A stretch of 64,000 nucleotides of DNA from Luteimonas terrae (GTDB taxonomy: Bacteria > Pseudomonadota > Gammaproteobacteria > Xanthomonadales > Xanthomonadaceae), in the NCBI RefSeq assembly GCF_004358165.1, contig NZ_SMTG01000002.1, positions 558,001 to 622,000 of the forward strand, written 5' to 3'. The position numbers were made by a program, and so were the translations under genes. Numbering within the stretch: position 1 is the stretch's first letter; each line of letters opens with the position of its first letter. The notes under the pieces are model-generated. The model saw nothing but the letters and a program-made list of their open reading frames with translations. It ran no database searches and was not told the origin of the DNA. Of the stretch, positions 27,599-36,205 are shown in pieces.

Positions 27599-27668
27599 TC
27601 TGGTGGAACGCGCAAGCTTTGGTCGACGCTCAGGCCACCCCGGATCGTCCAGGACGGTCGCCGCAATC

Positions 27669-28385
27669 TCAGTGCGCGGCGAAATGGATCAGCGCCCGGT
27701 CGTTGAGCGGCTGCACCTTGCGATTGTTGTGGCTGTAGCGTGCGTTGAAGCCGGCGATCTGCGCCGAAGACAGCGTCACCGGCGTATCAAGCACATACCA
27801 CTCCACGTTCTCGGTCAGCGGCGGCGTCGTCAGCGAGCCGAGGTAGTGGTGATAGCTCTTGTCGCGCGGCAGCATCATCGCGATGTCCTCGCGTTCGATC
27901 TCGCCTTCGCTCGCATCGCCCAGCGCCTCGAGCACCTCGCCGGCCAGCCGGTTCGAATCGCCCTCGCGGTACATCACGCCCACCACGGCCAGACGCCCGT
28001 CCTTGGCCTTGAACACGAAGTGGCCCTCGAGCGGGAACGACTCGCCGTCGATGGTGTGCTCGCTGGCGGCGTGGAAGTGGAACTGCATCAGTTCGAAATG
28101 ACGGCCGCGGATCAGCGCGTCCGGGCCGTGGGCCTCGACCTCCACCGCGTGGCCGTTGTCGACGATGCGCAGCGTGGCGATGGTGTCGCGCAGTTCGATC
28201 GACTGGGCCTCCTCGAGATCGCCGTCCACGGCGACGCTGCGCTGGATGTCGATCGGCGACTGCGCGAGCGCGGCCGGAAATTCCCAGCGTTCCTGGTGGT
28301 CGTAGTCGAGTTTCTGGGCGGCGGCGGTCGTCGCGACGGCGGCGAGCGCGAAGCAGAGCACGGAACGGCGGAACGTGCGGATCAT
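27669..28385 (-). CDS. periplasmic alpha-carbonic anhydrase
   Basis: A 238-residue protein with a signal peptide (residues 1-23, AAA-Q). The zinc ligands of the alpha class are in MQFHFHAASEH (His103, His105) and GHFVFK (His122). SPIDIQRS, NGHAVEVEA, SLTTPPLTENVEWYVL and the final NNRKVQPLNDR are the other hallmark blocks. It hydrates CO2 in the periplasm. The start at 28385 was chosen because the signal peptide begins there. The gene stands alone between the autotransporter (convergent) and leucine dehydrogenase. Confidence 0.93.
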   Translation of the reverse strand: MIRTFRRSVLCFALAAVATTAAAQKLDYDHQERWEFPAALAQSPIDIQRSVAVDGDLEEAQSIELRDTIATLRIVDNGHAVEVEAHGPDALIRGRHFELMQFHFHAASEHTIDGESFPLEGHFVFKAKDGRLAVVGVMYREGDSNRLAGEVLEALGDASEGEIEREDIAMMLPRDKSYHHYLGSLTTPPLTENVEWYVLDTPVTLSSAQIAGFNARYSHNNRKVQPLNDRALIHFAAH

Positions 28386-28490
28386 GCGGGGCTCCGAGAA
28401 GGGTCGTGCCCCGACGTCCGGGGCAGCCATACGCTACGCCTGTCCCGGGGTGGCCGCTGTGCGGATCCCGGCGGAATGTCCGCCCGCAAC

Positions 28491-28520
28491 GCAGAACGCC
28501 ACCCGGAGGTGGCGTTCTGC
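28491..28520 (-). terminator. perfect hairpin after leucine dehydrogenase
   Basis: GCAGAACGCCACC-CGGA-GGTGGCGTTCTGC is a perfect 13-bp stem, 24 bases beyond the stop at 28544 on the minus strand. It lacks a long T-run, so it may also protect mRNA ends. Confidence 0.65.
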
Positions 28521-28543
28521 GTGTCACGGCGTGTTGCGGACGA

Positions 28544-29644
28544 TCAGCCGCCGCGCACGCGGCCCTGGAATCGCGGCTGCGCACGGCCCAGCGGCAGCTT
28601 GAGCTTGCCGATGGTCTCGATGCGTTCTTCGGCGAGGCGATCGGCGGCCATGTACGTCGGCACGCCGTCGCGCTCGGAGATCTCGAAGATGCGCGTGAGG
28701 TTGTGGTAGATCGTGCGCATCATGCGCATCGCACGCTCGCGGTTGTAGCCGTCGATCTCCAGCGAGATGTTCATCACGCCGCCGGCGTTGACCGCGTAGT
28801 CGGGCGCGTAAAGGATGCCGCGCTTCTCGACTTCGTCGCCGATCGCGTTGTTGGCCAGCTGGTTGTTCGCCGCGCCGCAGATGATCTTCGCCTTCAGGCG
28901 CGGCAGCGTCTTCTCGTTGACCGTGCCGCCGAGCGCGCACGGCGAATAGACGTCGACGTCCACGTCGTAGATCTCGTCCAGGCCGACGGCCTCGGCGCCG
29001 AACTCGTCGACGGCGCGGGCCACACGGTCCTTGTTGATGTCGGTCACGTAGACCTTCGCGCCGCGCTCCTTGAGCAGCTTCACGAACTCGATGCCGACAT
29101 GGCCCAAGCCCTGCACGGCATAGCTGTAGTTGCCCACGTCCTCGTTGCCGAACTTGCGGTTCAGCGACGCCAGCAGGCCCTGCATGGTGCCGTAGGCGGT
29201 GAACGGCGAGGGGTCGCCCGAACCGCCGTGGACCTGGTGCACGCCGGTCACGAACTGGGTCTCGCGGTAGACGAACTCCATGTCGTTGACGTCGATGCCG
29301 ACGTCTTCGGCGGTGATGTAGCGGCCGCCCAGCGACTCGACGAACTGGCCGAACGCGCGGAACAGGCCCTCGGACTTGTCCGTCGCCGGGTCACCGATGA
29401 TCACCGCCTTGCCGCCGCCAAGATTCAGACCGGCGACCGCGTTCTTGTAGGTCATGCCGCGCGACAGGCGCAGCACGTCGTTGAGCGCTTCCTGCTCCGA
29501 TGCGTACGGCCACATGCGGGTGCCGCCCAGCGCCGGGCCCAGGACGGTGTTGTGGATCGCGATGATCGCCTTCAGACCCACGTCCTTGTTGTGGCAGAAC
29601 ACGACCTGCTCGTGGCCGTAGGTATCGAGGTGCTCGAAAATCAT
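28544..29644 (-). CDS. leucine dehydrogenase (Glu/Leu/Phe/Val dehydrogenase)
   Basis: A 366-residue enzyme. The conserved substrate and catalytic region runs LGGTRMWPYASEQEALNDVL, GMTYKNAVAGLNLGGGKAVI and ITAEDVGIDVNDM. The NAD fold has YAVQGLGHVGIEFVKLLKERGAKV, and the C-terminal lobe has CGAANNQLAN and APDYAVNAGGVMN. It deaminates branched-chain amino acids to 2-oxo acids with NAD. Length and motifs fit leucine dehydrogenase better than Phe or Glu dehydrogenase. It would supply precursors for iso-branched fatty acids, typical of this bacterial group. The C-terminus has an Arg/Gly-rich tail. Confidence 0.9.
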   Translation of the reverse strand: MIFEHLDTYGHEQVVFCHNKDVGLKAIIAIHNTVLGPALGGTRMWPYASEQEALNDVLRLSRGMTYKNAVAGLNLGGGKAVIIGDPATDKSEGLFRAFGQFVESLGGRYITAEDVGIDVNDMEFVYRETQFVTGVHQVHGGSGDPSPFTAYGTMQGLLASLNRKFGNEDVGNYSYAVQGLGHVGIEFVKLLKERGAKVYVTDINKDRVARAVDEFGAEAVGLDEIYDVDVDVYSPCALGGTVNEKTLPRLKAKIICGAANNQLANNAIGDEVEKRGILYAPDYAVNAGGVMNISLEIDGYNRERAMRMMRTIYHNLTRIFEISERDGVPTYMAADRLAEERIETIGKLKLPLGRAQPRFQGRVRGG

Positions 29645-29904
29645 TCAAAACTCCGTCACGGGCGGGAGGCCCGACGTCAGGTGGCAGAAGGCGGCGAGGG
29701 GGCTGTGCGGGTCGGTCTTGGCGACCGGTTCGATCCGGCAGGGCCGCAGGTGTCGGGTGAGCGGGGCATTTTACGCCCGTCGATTGACGAAAGGTTGAAG
29801 GTGCAACTGACCGGCGGGTAGGGCTTCAGGATCAAGGGTTTGGGGGTGGCTTTCACGTGGGGAGGCCTTGCTTGGCCCGCTGGCGCCTCTCGACTTCCAC
29901 GGCC

Positions 29905-30010
29905 GTCATCCCGGCGAAAGCCGGGATCCATCCTGATGTTCCCTGGAGGCCTCGCACCGCTCGCGGAGCCCGAAGTCAGAATGGACCCCGGCGTGTGCCG
30001 GGATGACGGA
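29905..30010. repeat. REP family 2 pair
   Basis: GTCATCCCGGCG-AAA-GCCGGGATCCATCCTGA pairs at a distance with TCAGAATGGACCCCGGCGTGTGCCGGGATGAC. Together with the BIME at 30066 it fills most of the 597-base gap between leucine dehydrogenase and the PLD gene. The first 260 bases of that gap show nothing recognisable beyond promoter space. Confidence 0.75.
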
Positions 30011-30065
30011 AGCCGGAGTCGAACTGTCTGACCAGGCACAGATCCGGCGGCCTGGCCGCTTCACG

Positions 30066-30213
30066 CCTTCCCCCGCGCGGCGGGGGAAGGCCGGGATGGG
30101 GGCGAAGGGTCCGGTCGCGGTGAAAGCCGCTTCAAGCGATACCTGATTTCAGGCTCTCCTGCGAGCTGATGGCTTGCCCCCACCCAACCCTCCCCCGCGC
30201 GCGGGGGAGGGCT
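30066..30213. repeat. BIME family 3 pair
   Basis: The left unit CCTTCCCCCGC...GCGGGGGAAGGCCGGGATGGGGGCGAA and the right unit GCCCCCACCCAACCC, then TCCCCCGC...GCGGGGGAGGGC, are separated by about 65 bases. It lies immediately downstream of the PLD gene on the minus strand. Confidence 0.8.
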
Positions 30214-30241
30214 TCAAAAAGCAGGGGAGGACTTGAATCGG

Positions 30242-31804
30242 TTACAACTGCGACTCCACCGGCAGCCACCGCACGACATTCGCGACCACGCGCTGCATGC
30301 GCGTGCTGTCGGGTTCCACTTTCAGCGCCTCCGGCGGATCGGTGTCGCGGTCCACCCAGCGCACGTCGCCGTCGTCGTTGAGATACACCCAGTAGCTCAG
30401 GCCCGGCGCGGTGAGGTGGCGGTATTCCTTGAACAGCGCCGCGCCCAGTTCCGGGTCGTCGAACAGCACGCCCATCTCCGTATTGAGATTGGCCGAGCGC
30501 GGGTCGAGGTTGAACGAGCCCACGAAGCCGCGCCGCCCGTCGATCAGCACCGCCTTGGTGTGGAGGCTGGCGCCGCTGCTGCCGAAGAGGCTGCTGCCAG
30601 CCTTGACGTCCGACTGGCTGCGCGTCTCGAACAGGCGCACGCCGCCCTCGAGCAGCGTCTTGCGATAACGCACGTAGCCGCCGTGCACCGCGACTACGTC
30701 GTTGGCCGCCAGCGAATTGGTCACCACTGCCACGTGCACGCCGCGTTGCGACAGGCCGACCAGGCGTTCGGTGCCGTCCACGCCGGGCACGAAGTAGGGC
30801 GAGATCAGCAGCGCGGCGCGTTCGGCCTGGGCGATGTCGCCAACCAGATGTTCGACCAGCCAGTTCTCCCGCTCGTCGCCGCGCCACTTGATCGGGGGGT
30901 CGGACAGGATGCGCACGCCCTCGCTCCAGATCGGCGTGAGCGACTGCGAGAAATAGCCGCGCACGCTCGGCGACGTGTCCATGCGGTCGAGGAAGCGTCG
31001 GGCTTCCTCGCTCTTGGCTTCTTCCTGGATCTGCGCCAGCACCGCGCGGATCGTCGACTGGGGCTTGCGGTTCAGCGCCTCGATCGGAATCGCCGCCTCG
31101 CTGTTCCAGAAGTCGTCGAAGATCTTGCTGGCATCGGCCACCGCGGGGCCGAACAGCACCATGTCGAGGTCGTGGAAATTGAACTCCTCGGCCGCGCTGA
31201 AATACTCCACGCCCACGTTGCGCCCGCCCACCACCGCCACGCGGCCGTCGGCGATCCATGCCTTGTTGTGCATGCGGTGGTTTACGCCCCAAGCGCGCTG
31301 CACCATTTCCAGCAGCCGCATCAGTCCCGTGCGGTTGCGGAACGGGTTGTAGACGCGCAGCTCGATGTTGGGGTGCGAGTCCATCGCCAGCAGCGTGGCG
31401 TCCATCTTCCCGATGCCCATGTCGTCGAGCAGGATGCGCACGCGCACGCCGCGCTCGGCGGCCATCCAGGCCTCGTTGGCGAGCATCCGTCCGGTCAGGT
31501 CGTCGTGCCAGATGTAGTACTGCAGGTCCAGGCTGCGCCCGGCCTGGCGCGCGGAAATCGCGCGCGCGGCGTAGGCGTCGATCCCGTCAGGCAGCATGAT
31601 CGCGCCGGTCTGGCCCTCGTGCCGCGCGAGCAGCGGGGCCAGCTCGCGGTCCAGCGCGGTGTCGCTGTCCGACAGCGGCAGGGCGTGGCTGGGACGGCCC
31701 GTCGCCGGCGGCAGCAGGTGATCGGCGACGAAAATGCTGCTGACCGCCATGACCAGCAGGGTGAACAGGCCCCAGCCGATGATTCTCTTGACGCGTTTCT
31801 TCAT
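30242..31804 (-). CDS. phospholipase D family protein, cardiolipin synthase ClsC-like
   Basis: A 520-residue protein with one N-terminal membrane anchor (about residues 8-28) and two HKD motifs. The first is HNKAWIADGRVAVVGGRN (His179, Lys181, Asp186), and the second is HTKAVLIDGRRGFVGSFN (His415, Lys417, Asp422). The spacing and the ARQAGRSLDLQYYIWHDDLTG and DDMGIGKMDATLLAMDSHPNI blocks fit the ClsC/YmdC group, which joins phosphatidylglycerol with phosphatidylethanolamine to make cardiolipin. Some relatives need a partner like YmdB; none is seen here. The start at 31804 begins the membrane segment. Confidence 0.87.
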   Translation of the reverse strand: MKKRVKRIIGWGLFTLLVMAVSSIFVADHLLPPATGRPSHALPLSDSDTALDRELAPLLARHEGQTGAIMLPDGIDAYAARAISARQAGRSLDLQYYIWHDDLTGRMLANEAWMAAERGVRVRILLDDMGIGKMDATLLAMDSHPNIELRVYNPFRNRTGLMRLLEMVQRAWGVNHRMHNKAWIADGRVAVVGGRNVGVEYFSAAEEFNFHDLDMVLFGPAVADASKIFDDFWNSEAAIPIEALNRKPQSTIRAVLAQIQEEAKSEEARRFLDRMDTSPSVRGYFSQSLTPIWSEGVRILSDPPIKWRGDERENWLVEHLVGDIAQAERAALLISPYFVPGVDGTERLVGLSQRGVHVAVVTNSLAANDVVAVHGGYVRYRKTLLEGGVRLFETRSQSDVKAGSSLFGSSGASLHTKAVLIDGRRGFVGSFNLDPRSANLNTEMGVLFDDPELGAALFKEYRHLTAPGLSYWVYLNDDGDVRWVDRDTDPPEALKVEPDSTRMQRVVANVVRWLPVESQL

Positions 31805-31867
31805 GGGCGGTCGCCGGTGGTCATCCGCACAAGCATCGCAGAAGGCGCGTGCGGGCGTCATCGCGGC

Positions 31868-31938
31868 GCGTCAGTTGGCGGGGGCGTCAGTGGTGAGGCG
31901 TCAGTGTGCAAAGGCGTCAGTGCCTGAGAGCGTCAGTG
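31868..31938. repeat. five tandem GCGTCAGT(G/T) motifs
   Basis: GCGTCAGT recurs at 31868, 31884, 31898, 31914 and 31930, a period of 14 to 16 bases, with unrelated spacers. It lies upstream of the PLD gene and 305 bases before the papain-hydrolase gene. It could be a protein-binding direct-repeat array or a decayed microsatellite. Confidence 0.6.
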
Positions 31939-31977
31939 GGCAACAGATATGGTCTGTCGTCCGCCAACCTTCAGGCC

Positions 31978-32064
31978 GTCATTCCCGCGAAAGCGGGAGT
32001 CCAGCGTCTTCACGCTTTCGGAAAGAGCCAAGGCACTGGATTCCCGCCTGCGCGGGAATGACGG
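31978..32064. repeat. REP family 2 pair (ATTCCCGCGAAAGCGGGA variant)
   Basis: GTCATTCCCGCG-AAA-GCGGGAGTCCA is followed about 45 bases later by TGGATTCCCGC-CT-GCGCGGGAATGAC. This is the variant widespread in proteobacteria. It sits with the GCGTCAGT array in the 438-base gap between divergent genes. Confidence 0.75.
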
Positions 32065-32242
32065 GTTCATCAGCGGAAATGACGGAGTGGACGAGTCGCG
32101 TCCACTGCGACACCCGCGCAGCACCCTGACTGCATCACGACAGTCACCCATCCGTAGCACACTGCGCCTGGGGGAGATCCGTCGCATCACTGTCCGGCCG
32201 GCAGGCCCGGGCGCGTTCGATATCTGCGATCACGGAGGCTCC

Positions 32243-34321
32243 ATGGCGACGAAGAAGACCGGCGCACGACGCGCCCGCGCAACGGCGACGACGCAGCGAC
32301 TGCTCGACGCCCGACCTGATACCGCGGATTTCCGCGACCGCATGTTCGAACCCACCCTCGTCGACGTGCCCAGCGAGATGCCACTTGCGCGCTTCACGAA
32401 ACTTGGCGTGCCCGTGCTCGACCAGGGCGAGGAGGGCGCCTGCACCGCCTACGGCCTGGCGACCGTCGCGCACACGCTGCTGCGCCGCCGCCAGCCCGAT
32501 GCCGTCACCGGACGCGTCAGCACGCGGATGCTCTACGACATGGCGCGCCGCTACGACGAGTGGGAAGGCGAGGACTACGACGGCTCCAGCTGCCGCGGTG
32601 CGATGAAGGGCTGGCACCGGCACGGCGTGTGCGCCGAGGAATGCTGGCCCGACACGCCCGGCCGGCCGCTGCACGAGGTCTACACCGAAGAACGCGCCCG
32701 CGCCGCGCAGGAACATCCGCTCGGCGCCTACTACCGGGTCAACCACAAGGATCTCGTGGCCATGCACGCCGCGTTCGCCGAAGTCGGCGTGCTCTACGCA
32801 TCTGCGGCGGTGCATGCCGACTGGCTGGCGCCGCCGTCGAACGGCGTCATCGAATGGTCCGAGCAGCCCGTCGCCGGCTACCACGCCTTCGCGATCGTCG
32901 GCTACGACCGCGACGGCTTCTGGATCCAGAATTCCTGGGGCACGCGTTGGGGCAAGCGCGGCTACGGTTGGATCAGCTACGACGAGTGGCTGCAGCGCGG
33001 GACCGACGTCTGGGTGGCGCGGCTCGCGGTGCCCGTGCGCCTGCAGCGTGTCGAAGCGGTGTCGACCAGCAACTCCTTCCTCGCGCGTCAGGCCAACAGT
33101 TACTCGCAGGCCGATCTGCGCCCGCACATCGTCAGTCTCGGCAACGACGGCCGCCTGCGCACGACCGGGCGCTTCGGCACCGGCCAGGACGACGTGCGCA
33201 ACCTGATCCGCCAGGACCTGCCGCGCATCACGCGCGACTGGCCGAAGAAGCGGGTCATGCTCTACGCGCATGGCGGCCTCGTGCCGGAGCAGGCGGCGAT
33301 CCAGCGCGTCGCCGACCTGCGCGAACTCATGCTGCCGCGGCAGGTCTACCCGCTGTGCTTCGTCTGGAAGACCGACTTCTGGAGCACGCTCGGCAACGTG
33401 CTGCGCGATGCCGTGCGCCCACGCAGCGAGGGCCTGATGGACAAAGCCAAGGGCGTGCTGCTGGACCGCGTCGACGACACCATCGAGCCGCTCGCACGCG
33501 CACTCGGCGGCAAGGCCATGTGGGACGAGATGAAGGAGAACGCACTGCTCGCGACGACCGCCGTCGTCCGCAACGGCGACCAACTCACAGAAGCCGGCGG
33601 CGCTGCGCAGGTCGCGCGCCTGCTGGGCGAATGGATGCTGGCCGATCCGGATGTCGAATTGCATCTGGTCGGGCACAGCGCCGGTTCCATCCTGCTCGCA
33701 CCGCTGGCGCAACTGCTGACGGCCGATGGCCTTGTGTCATCCGGCCCGGCCGCCAGCATGCAGGGGATCGGCCAGCGCATCGCCAGCCTCAACCTGTGGG
33801 CGCCGGCGATGACGATGGCGCTGTTCGAACAGAGCTACGCGCCCGCGCTCGCGAGCAGGAAGATCGACCGCGCCGCGTTGTTCACCCTGACCGATCGCGC
33901 CGAGCAGGACGACCACTGCGCCCGCGTCTACAACAAGTCGTTGCTGTATCTCGTCGCGCATGCCTTCGAGGCACGTGCGCGCAGCTGGGTGCGGCGCGAA
34001 CACCGCAACGGCACGCCGCTGCTGGGCATGGCGCGCTTCATCGAATCGAACGGCGCCATCCGGGACCTGCTGGCGATTGGCAAGCTCGACTGGATCCAGG
34101 CGCCGGTCCAGGGCGAGCCGGCGAATGCGGCCGACGGCAGCGCCGCAACGACCCACGGCGGCTTCGACGACGATGCCGCGACGCTGCAGGCGACGCTGTG
34201 CCGGATTCTCGGCGAGCGGAGCACGGCGGTGCCGGTGCGCATTCATCGGTCGGAGTCAGGTCTGGATGACTGCAGGGCGCGCTTGAGTGAAGCGTTGGCG
34301 CCGGTGGGTGGGCGGGGGTAA
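32243..34321 (+). CDS. papain-like C1 peptidase fused to an alpha/beta-hydrolase-like domain
   Basis: A 692-residue protein without a signal peptide; GGAGG lies five bases before the ATG. The N-terminal third is a C1A papain fold: Gln61 and Cys67 (VLDQGEEGACTAYG, the exact six-residue spacing of papain), His214 (AGYHAFAIVGYD) and Asn230 (WIQNSWGTRWGKRGYGWI). From about residue 335 it changes to an alpha/beta-hydrolase-like region, with VMLYAHGGLVPE and the nucleophile elbow LVGHSAGS (Ser479). The C-terminus is helical. The fusion is unusual; both active sites look complete. The target is unknown. The gene stands alone between repeat-rich gaps. Confidence 0.82.
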   Translation: MATKKTGARRARATATTQRLLDARPDTADFRDRMFEPTLVDVPSEMPLARFTKLGVPVLDQGEEGACTAYGLATVAHTLLRRRQPDAVTGRVSTRMLYDMARRYDEWEGEDYDGSSCRGAMKGWHRHGVCAEECWPDTPGRPLHEVYTEERARAAQEHPLGAYYRVNHKDLVAMHAAFAEVGVLYASAAVHADWLAPPSNGVIEWSEQPVAGYHAFAIVGYDRDGFWIQNSWGTRWGKRGYGWISYDEWLQRGTDVWVARLAVPVRLQRVEAVSTSNSFLARQANSYSQADLRPHIVSLGNDGRLRTTGRFGTGQDDVRNLIRQDLPRITRDWPKKRVMLYAHGGLVPEQAAIQRVADLRELMLPRQVYPLCFVWKTDFWSTLGNVLRDAVRPRSEGLMDKAKGVLLDRVDDTIEPLARALGGKAMWDEMKENALLATTAVVRNGDQLTEAGGAAQVARLLGEWMLADPDVELHLVGHSAGSILLAPLAQLLTADGLVSSGPAASMQGIGQRIASLNLWAPAMTMALFEQSYAPALASRKIDRAALFTLTDRAEQDDHCARVYNKSLLYLVAHAFEARARSWVRREHRNGTPLLGMARFIESNGAIRDLLAIGKLDWIQAPVQGEPANAADGSAATTHGGFDDDAATLQATLCRILGERSTAVPVRIHRSESGLDDCRARLSEALAPVGGRG

Positions 34322-34484
34322 TCGAAGGTGATCGGGTCGGGCGGGGGCTGTAGCGGGTCGCCCGGGCCGGGCGACGCGAAAGGCATTTGGCGCCGGCTTG
34401 ATCGGACATATGTCTGTCGAGCGCCGCCGGGGTAGCAGCGTTTGCGGCTGCGTCTCAAGTGGCATGTCTTGACGCATCTTCAAG

Positions 34485-34591
34485 ATCAAAATGGGCTCCA
34501 GCTTTCGCTGGAACGACGGTGCCCCGGGGGCGATCCGATCGTTGCCAGACCCACTACCGTCGTCCCAGCGCACGCTGGGACCCATTTTGAT
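34485..34591. repeat. REP family 2 pair
   Basis: ATCAAAATGGGCTCCAGC-TTTC-GCTGGAACGACGG is followed by an inverse, CGTCCCAGCG-CAC-GCTGGGACCCATTTTGAT. It lies in the 475-base gap before the DUF488 gene. The same gap carries a degenerate block around 34411-34440 (GACATATGTCTG...GCGCCGCCGG) that resembles one at 35731-35760. Confidence 0.75.
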
Positions 34592-34796
34592 GTCGCACCC
34601 AGAGGCTGAGACCCGTACGATAGGTCATCGTTTGCCGAGCCGTCGCCGCAGCGGCTTCCAATAAGCGCAGGTCTGGTCACGCTGGACCCGTCTTGATCGT
34701 GCGCCAGCACCCGCGCTGATCGCATTCGAGCGGTCACGCCAGTCCAGCGCGCCGGCCTCCATCGATCTCTCGAACGCGACGTCTGCCAGACACCCA

Positions 34797-35387
34797 ATGC
34801 ATTGGAATGCCGGCACGCCCGTACCGGTTTGCACCGTGCACGACACCACCGCCGTCCCCACGCTCTGGACCATCGGCCATTCCACCCGCGAGTGGGACGA
34901 ATTCCTGACCCTGCTCGAAGGCGAGCACATCGAAGCCATCGTCGACGTGCGCCGCTTCCCCGGTTCGCGTCGCTATCCGTGGTTCGCCAGCGAGGCCATG
35001 GCCGCGCACCTGCCCGAGGCCGGCATCGACTACCGCTGGCTGCCACAACTCGGCGGCCGGCGCCGCGCGCAACCCGGATCGCCGAACGGTGCGTGGCGCA
35101 GCGCCGCCTTCCAGGGCTACGCCGATCACATGACCAGCGCCGAGTTCGCCGAAGGGCTGGACGCCGCGCTCGCACTGGCCGCGTCCCGGCGCACCGCGCT
35201 GATGTGCGCCGAAGCCGTGTGGTGGCGTTGTCATCGCCGCTTGATCTCGGACCTGCTCACCGTTCGCGGCACGCAGGTCTGCCACATCCTCGCGCCGGGC
35301 AAGGTGCAGCCGCACGTGCTGCACCCGGATGCGCAGCGCTCGGGCGATCACGTCATCTATCCGCCGGCGCAGACCGACCTGTTCTGA
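34797..35387 (+). CDS. DUF488 domain protein
   Basis: A 196-residue protein with the DUF488 layout: LWTIGHSTREWDEFLTLL at the N-terminus, IVDVRRFPGSRRYPWF, YRWLPQLGGRR, and CAEAVWWRCHRRLISDLL with two cysteines near a basic patch, ending HILAPGKVQPHVLHPDAQ. The family is widespread, sometimes linked to DNA repair or defence genes, but has no settled activity. Two starts are possible: ATG at 34797 or GTG at 34836, which is nearer the conserved block. Neither has a good ribosome-binding site. Confidence 0.8.
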   Translation: MHWNAGTPVPVCTVHDTTAVPTLWTIGHSTREWDEFLTLLEGEHIEAIVDVRRFPGSRRYPWFASEAMAAHLPEAGIDYRWLPQLGGRRRAQPGSPNGAWRSAAFQGYADHMTSAEFAEGLDAALALAASRRTALMCAEAVWWRCHRRLISDLLTVRGTQVCHILAPGKVQPHVLHPDAQRSGDHVIYPPAQTDLF

Positions 35388-35390
35388 AGC

Positions 35391-35585
35391 TCAGCGCGTC
35401 TCCAGCGACGCCTGCAGCGCGGTCGCCAGCGCCGCGTCGCCACTGACCAGATCGGTCCAGCGCAGTTCCAGTCCCTTGCGCTTGCCCTTGGGCACGAGTT
35501 TCAGACCGGTGGGATCGATCGTGAGCACGTAGGGCGCTTCGTCGATCCGGACTTCGCGTTTGAGGGATTTGTCGAGGGGCGTCAT
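35391..35585 (-). CDS. conserved-looking 64-residue protein
   Basis: A 64-residue soluble protein (MTPLDKSLKREVRIDEAPYVLTI..., positions 1-23 shown in part) with the segment YVLTIDPTGLKLVPKGKRKG and an acidic C-terminus. Codon use matches the neighbours. It is convergent with the DUF488 gene, only three bases between stops. The YVLTIDPTGLKLV pattern looks like a small beta domain of a kind often annotated as hypothetical in this bacterial family. No function can be assigned. Confidence 0.65.
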   Translation of the reverse strand: MTPLDKSLKREVRIDEAPYVLTIDPTGLKLVPKGKRKGLELRWTDLVSGDAALATALQASLETR

Positions 35586-35831
35586 GGCGGGCGGGGGCAG
35601 TGGGGAGATGCGGCGGATGCTGCGTTGGCGGATGTCAAGGGCGTGAAATGGGAGCGCGAGCGGTGCGGGAACAGCAGGCGGACGACGCGATTTGCGCGAC
35701 TTGGCGGAAGTCGCTGGGCCCCGGCGTGACCAGACATGCGTCTGTTGAACGCCGCCGGAGCGACGGCGTCGGGATCGGTCACAGCGCGCAACCCGTGGTG
35801 ATTCGGCGAGACCTGTTGATGACGCGCAAGA

Positions 35832-35936
35832 ATCAAAATGGCCCCCAGCTTTCGCTGGGGCGACGATGGTGGGGGGAGTGACGACCTGATCGCCCTCGGC
35901 CCCGTCATCCCAGCGAAGGCTGGGATCCATTTTGAC
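35832..35936. repeat. REP family 2 pair
   Basis: ATCAAAATGGCCCCCAGC-TTTC-GCTGGGGCGACG is followed by CGTCATCCCAGCG-AAG-GCTGGGATCCATTTTGA. It lies in the 620-base gap upstream of icmF. The remainder of that gap holds no recognised gene; the icmF promoter is presumed to lie in the last 150 bases. Confidence 0.75.
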
Positions 35937-36205
35937 TTTGCGCGCAAAGCATCAGATGCCGGCGAAGAATGACTAGCAGAACTTCCGTCGTCCCGACGAA
36001 CGCAGGGTCCCAGTGCTTCTGCGTTTTACTCGGATCTCGCTGGATCTGACGAGCTGGAACGTCGCACGAAACCAGACCTCTACCGTCTGAAAACACCAAC
36101 GCGCGGCCACTGCATTTGCCGCACCGCAGCATAATTCCAACTGAAATTGTCAAGGCCCTCACCGCTACAATCGGCGCATCTTTTCCAGCACCACAGGAGC
36201 GCGCG

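Noticed and set aside
24592-27666. A 1024-codon frame antisense to the autotransporter
   Set aside because: The autotransporter has all catalytic and barrel motifs on the other strand; the antisense frame has none.
36116-36205. An upstream in-frame ATG that would lengthen IcmF by 30 residues
   Set aside because: It lacks a ribosome-binding site and family sequence; the ATG at 36206 has AGGAG upstream.
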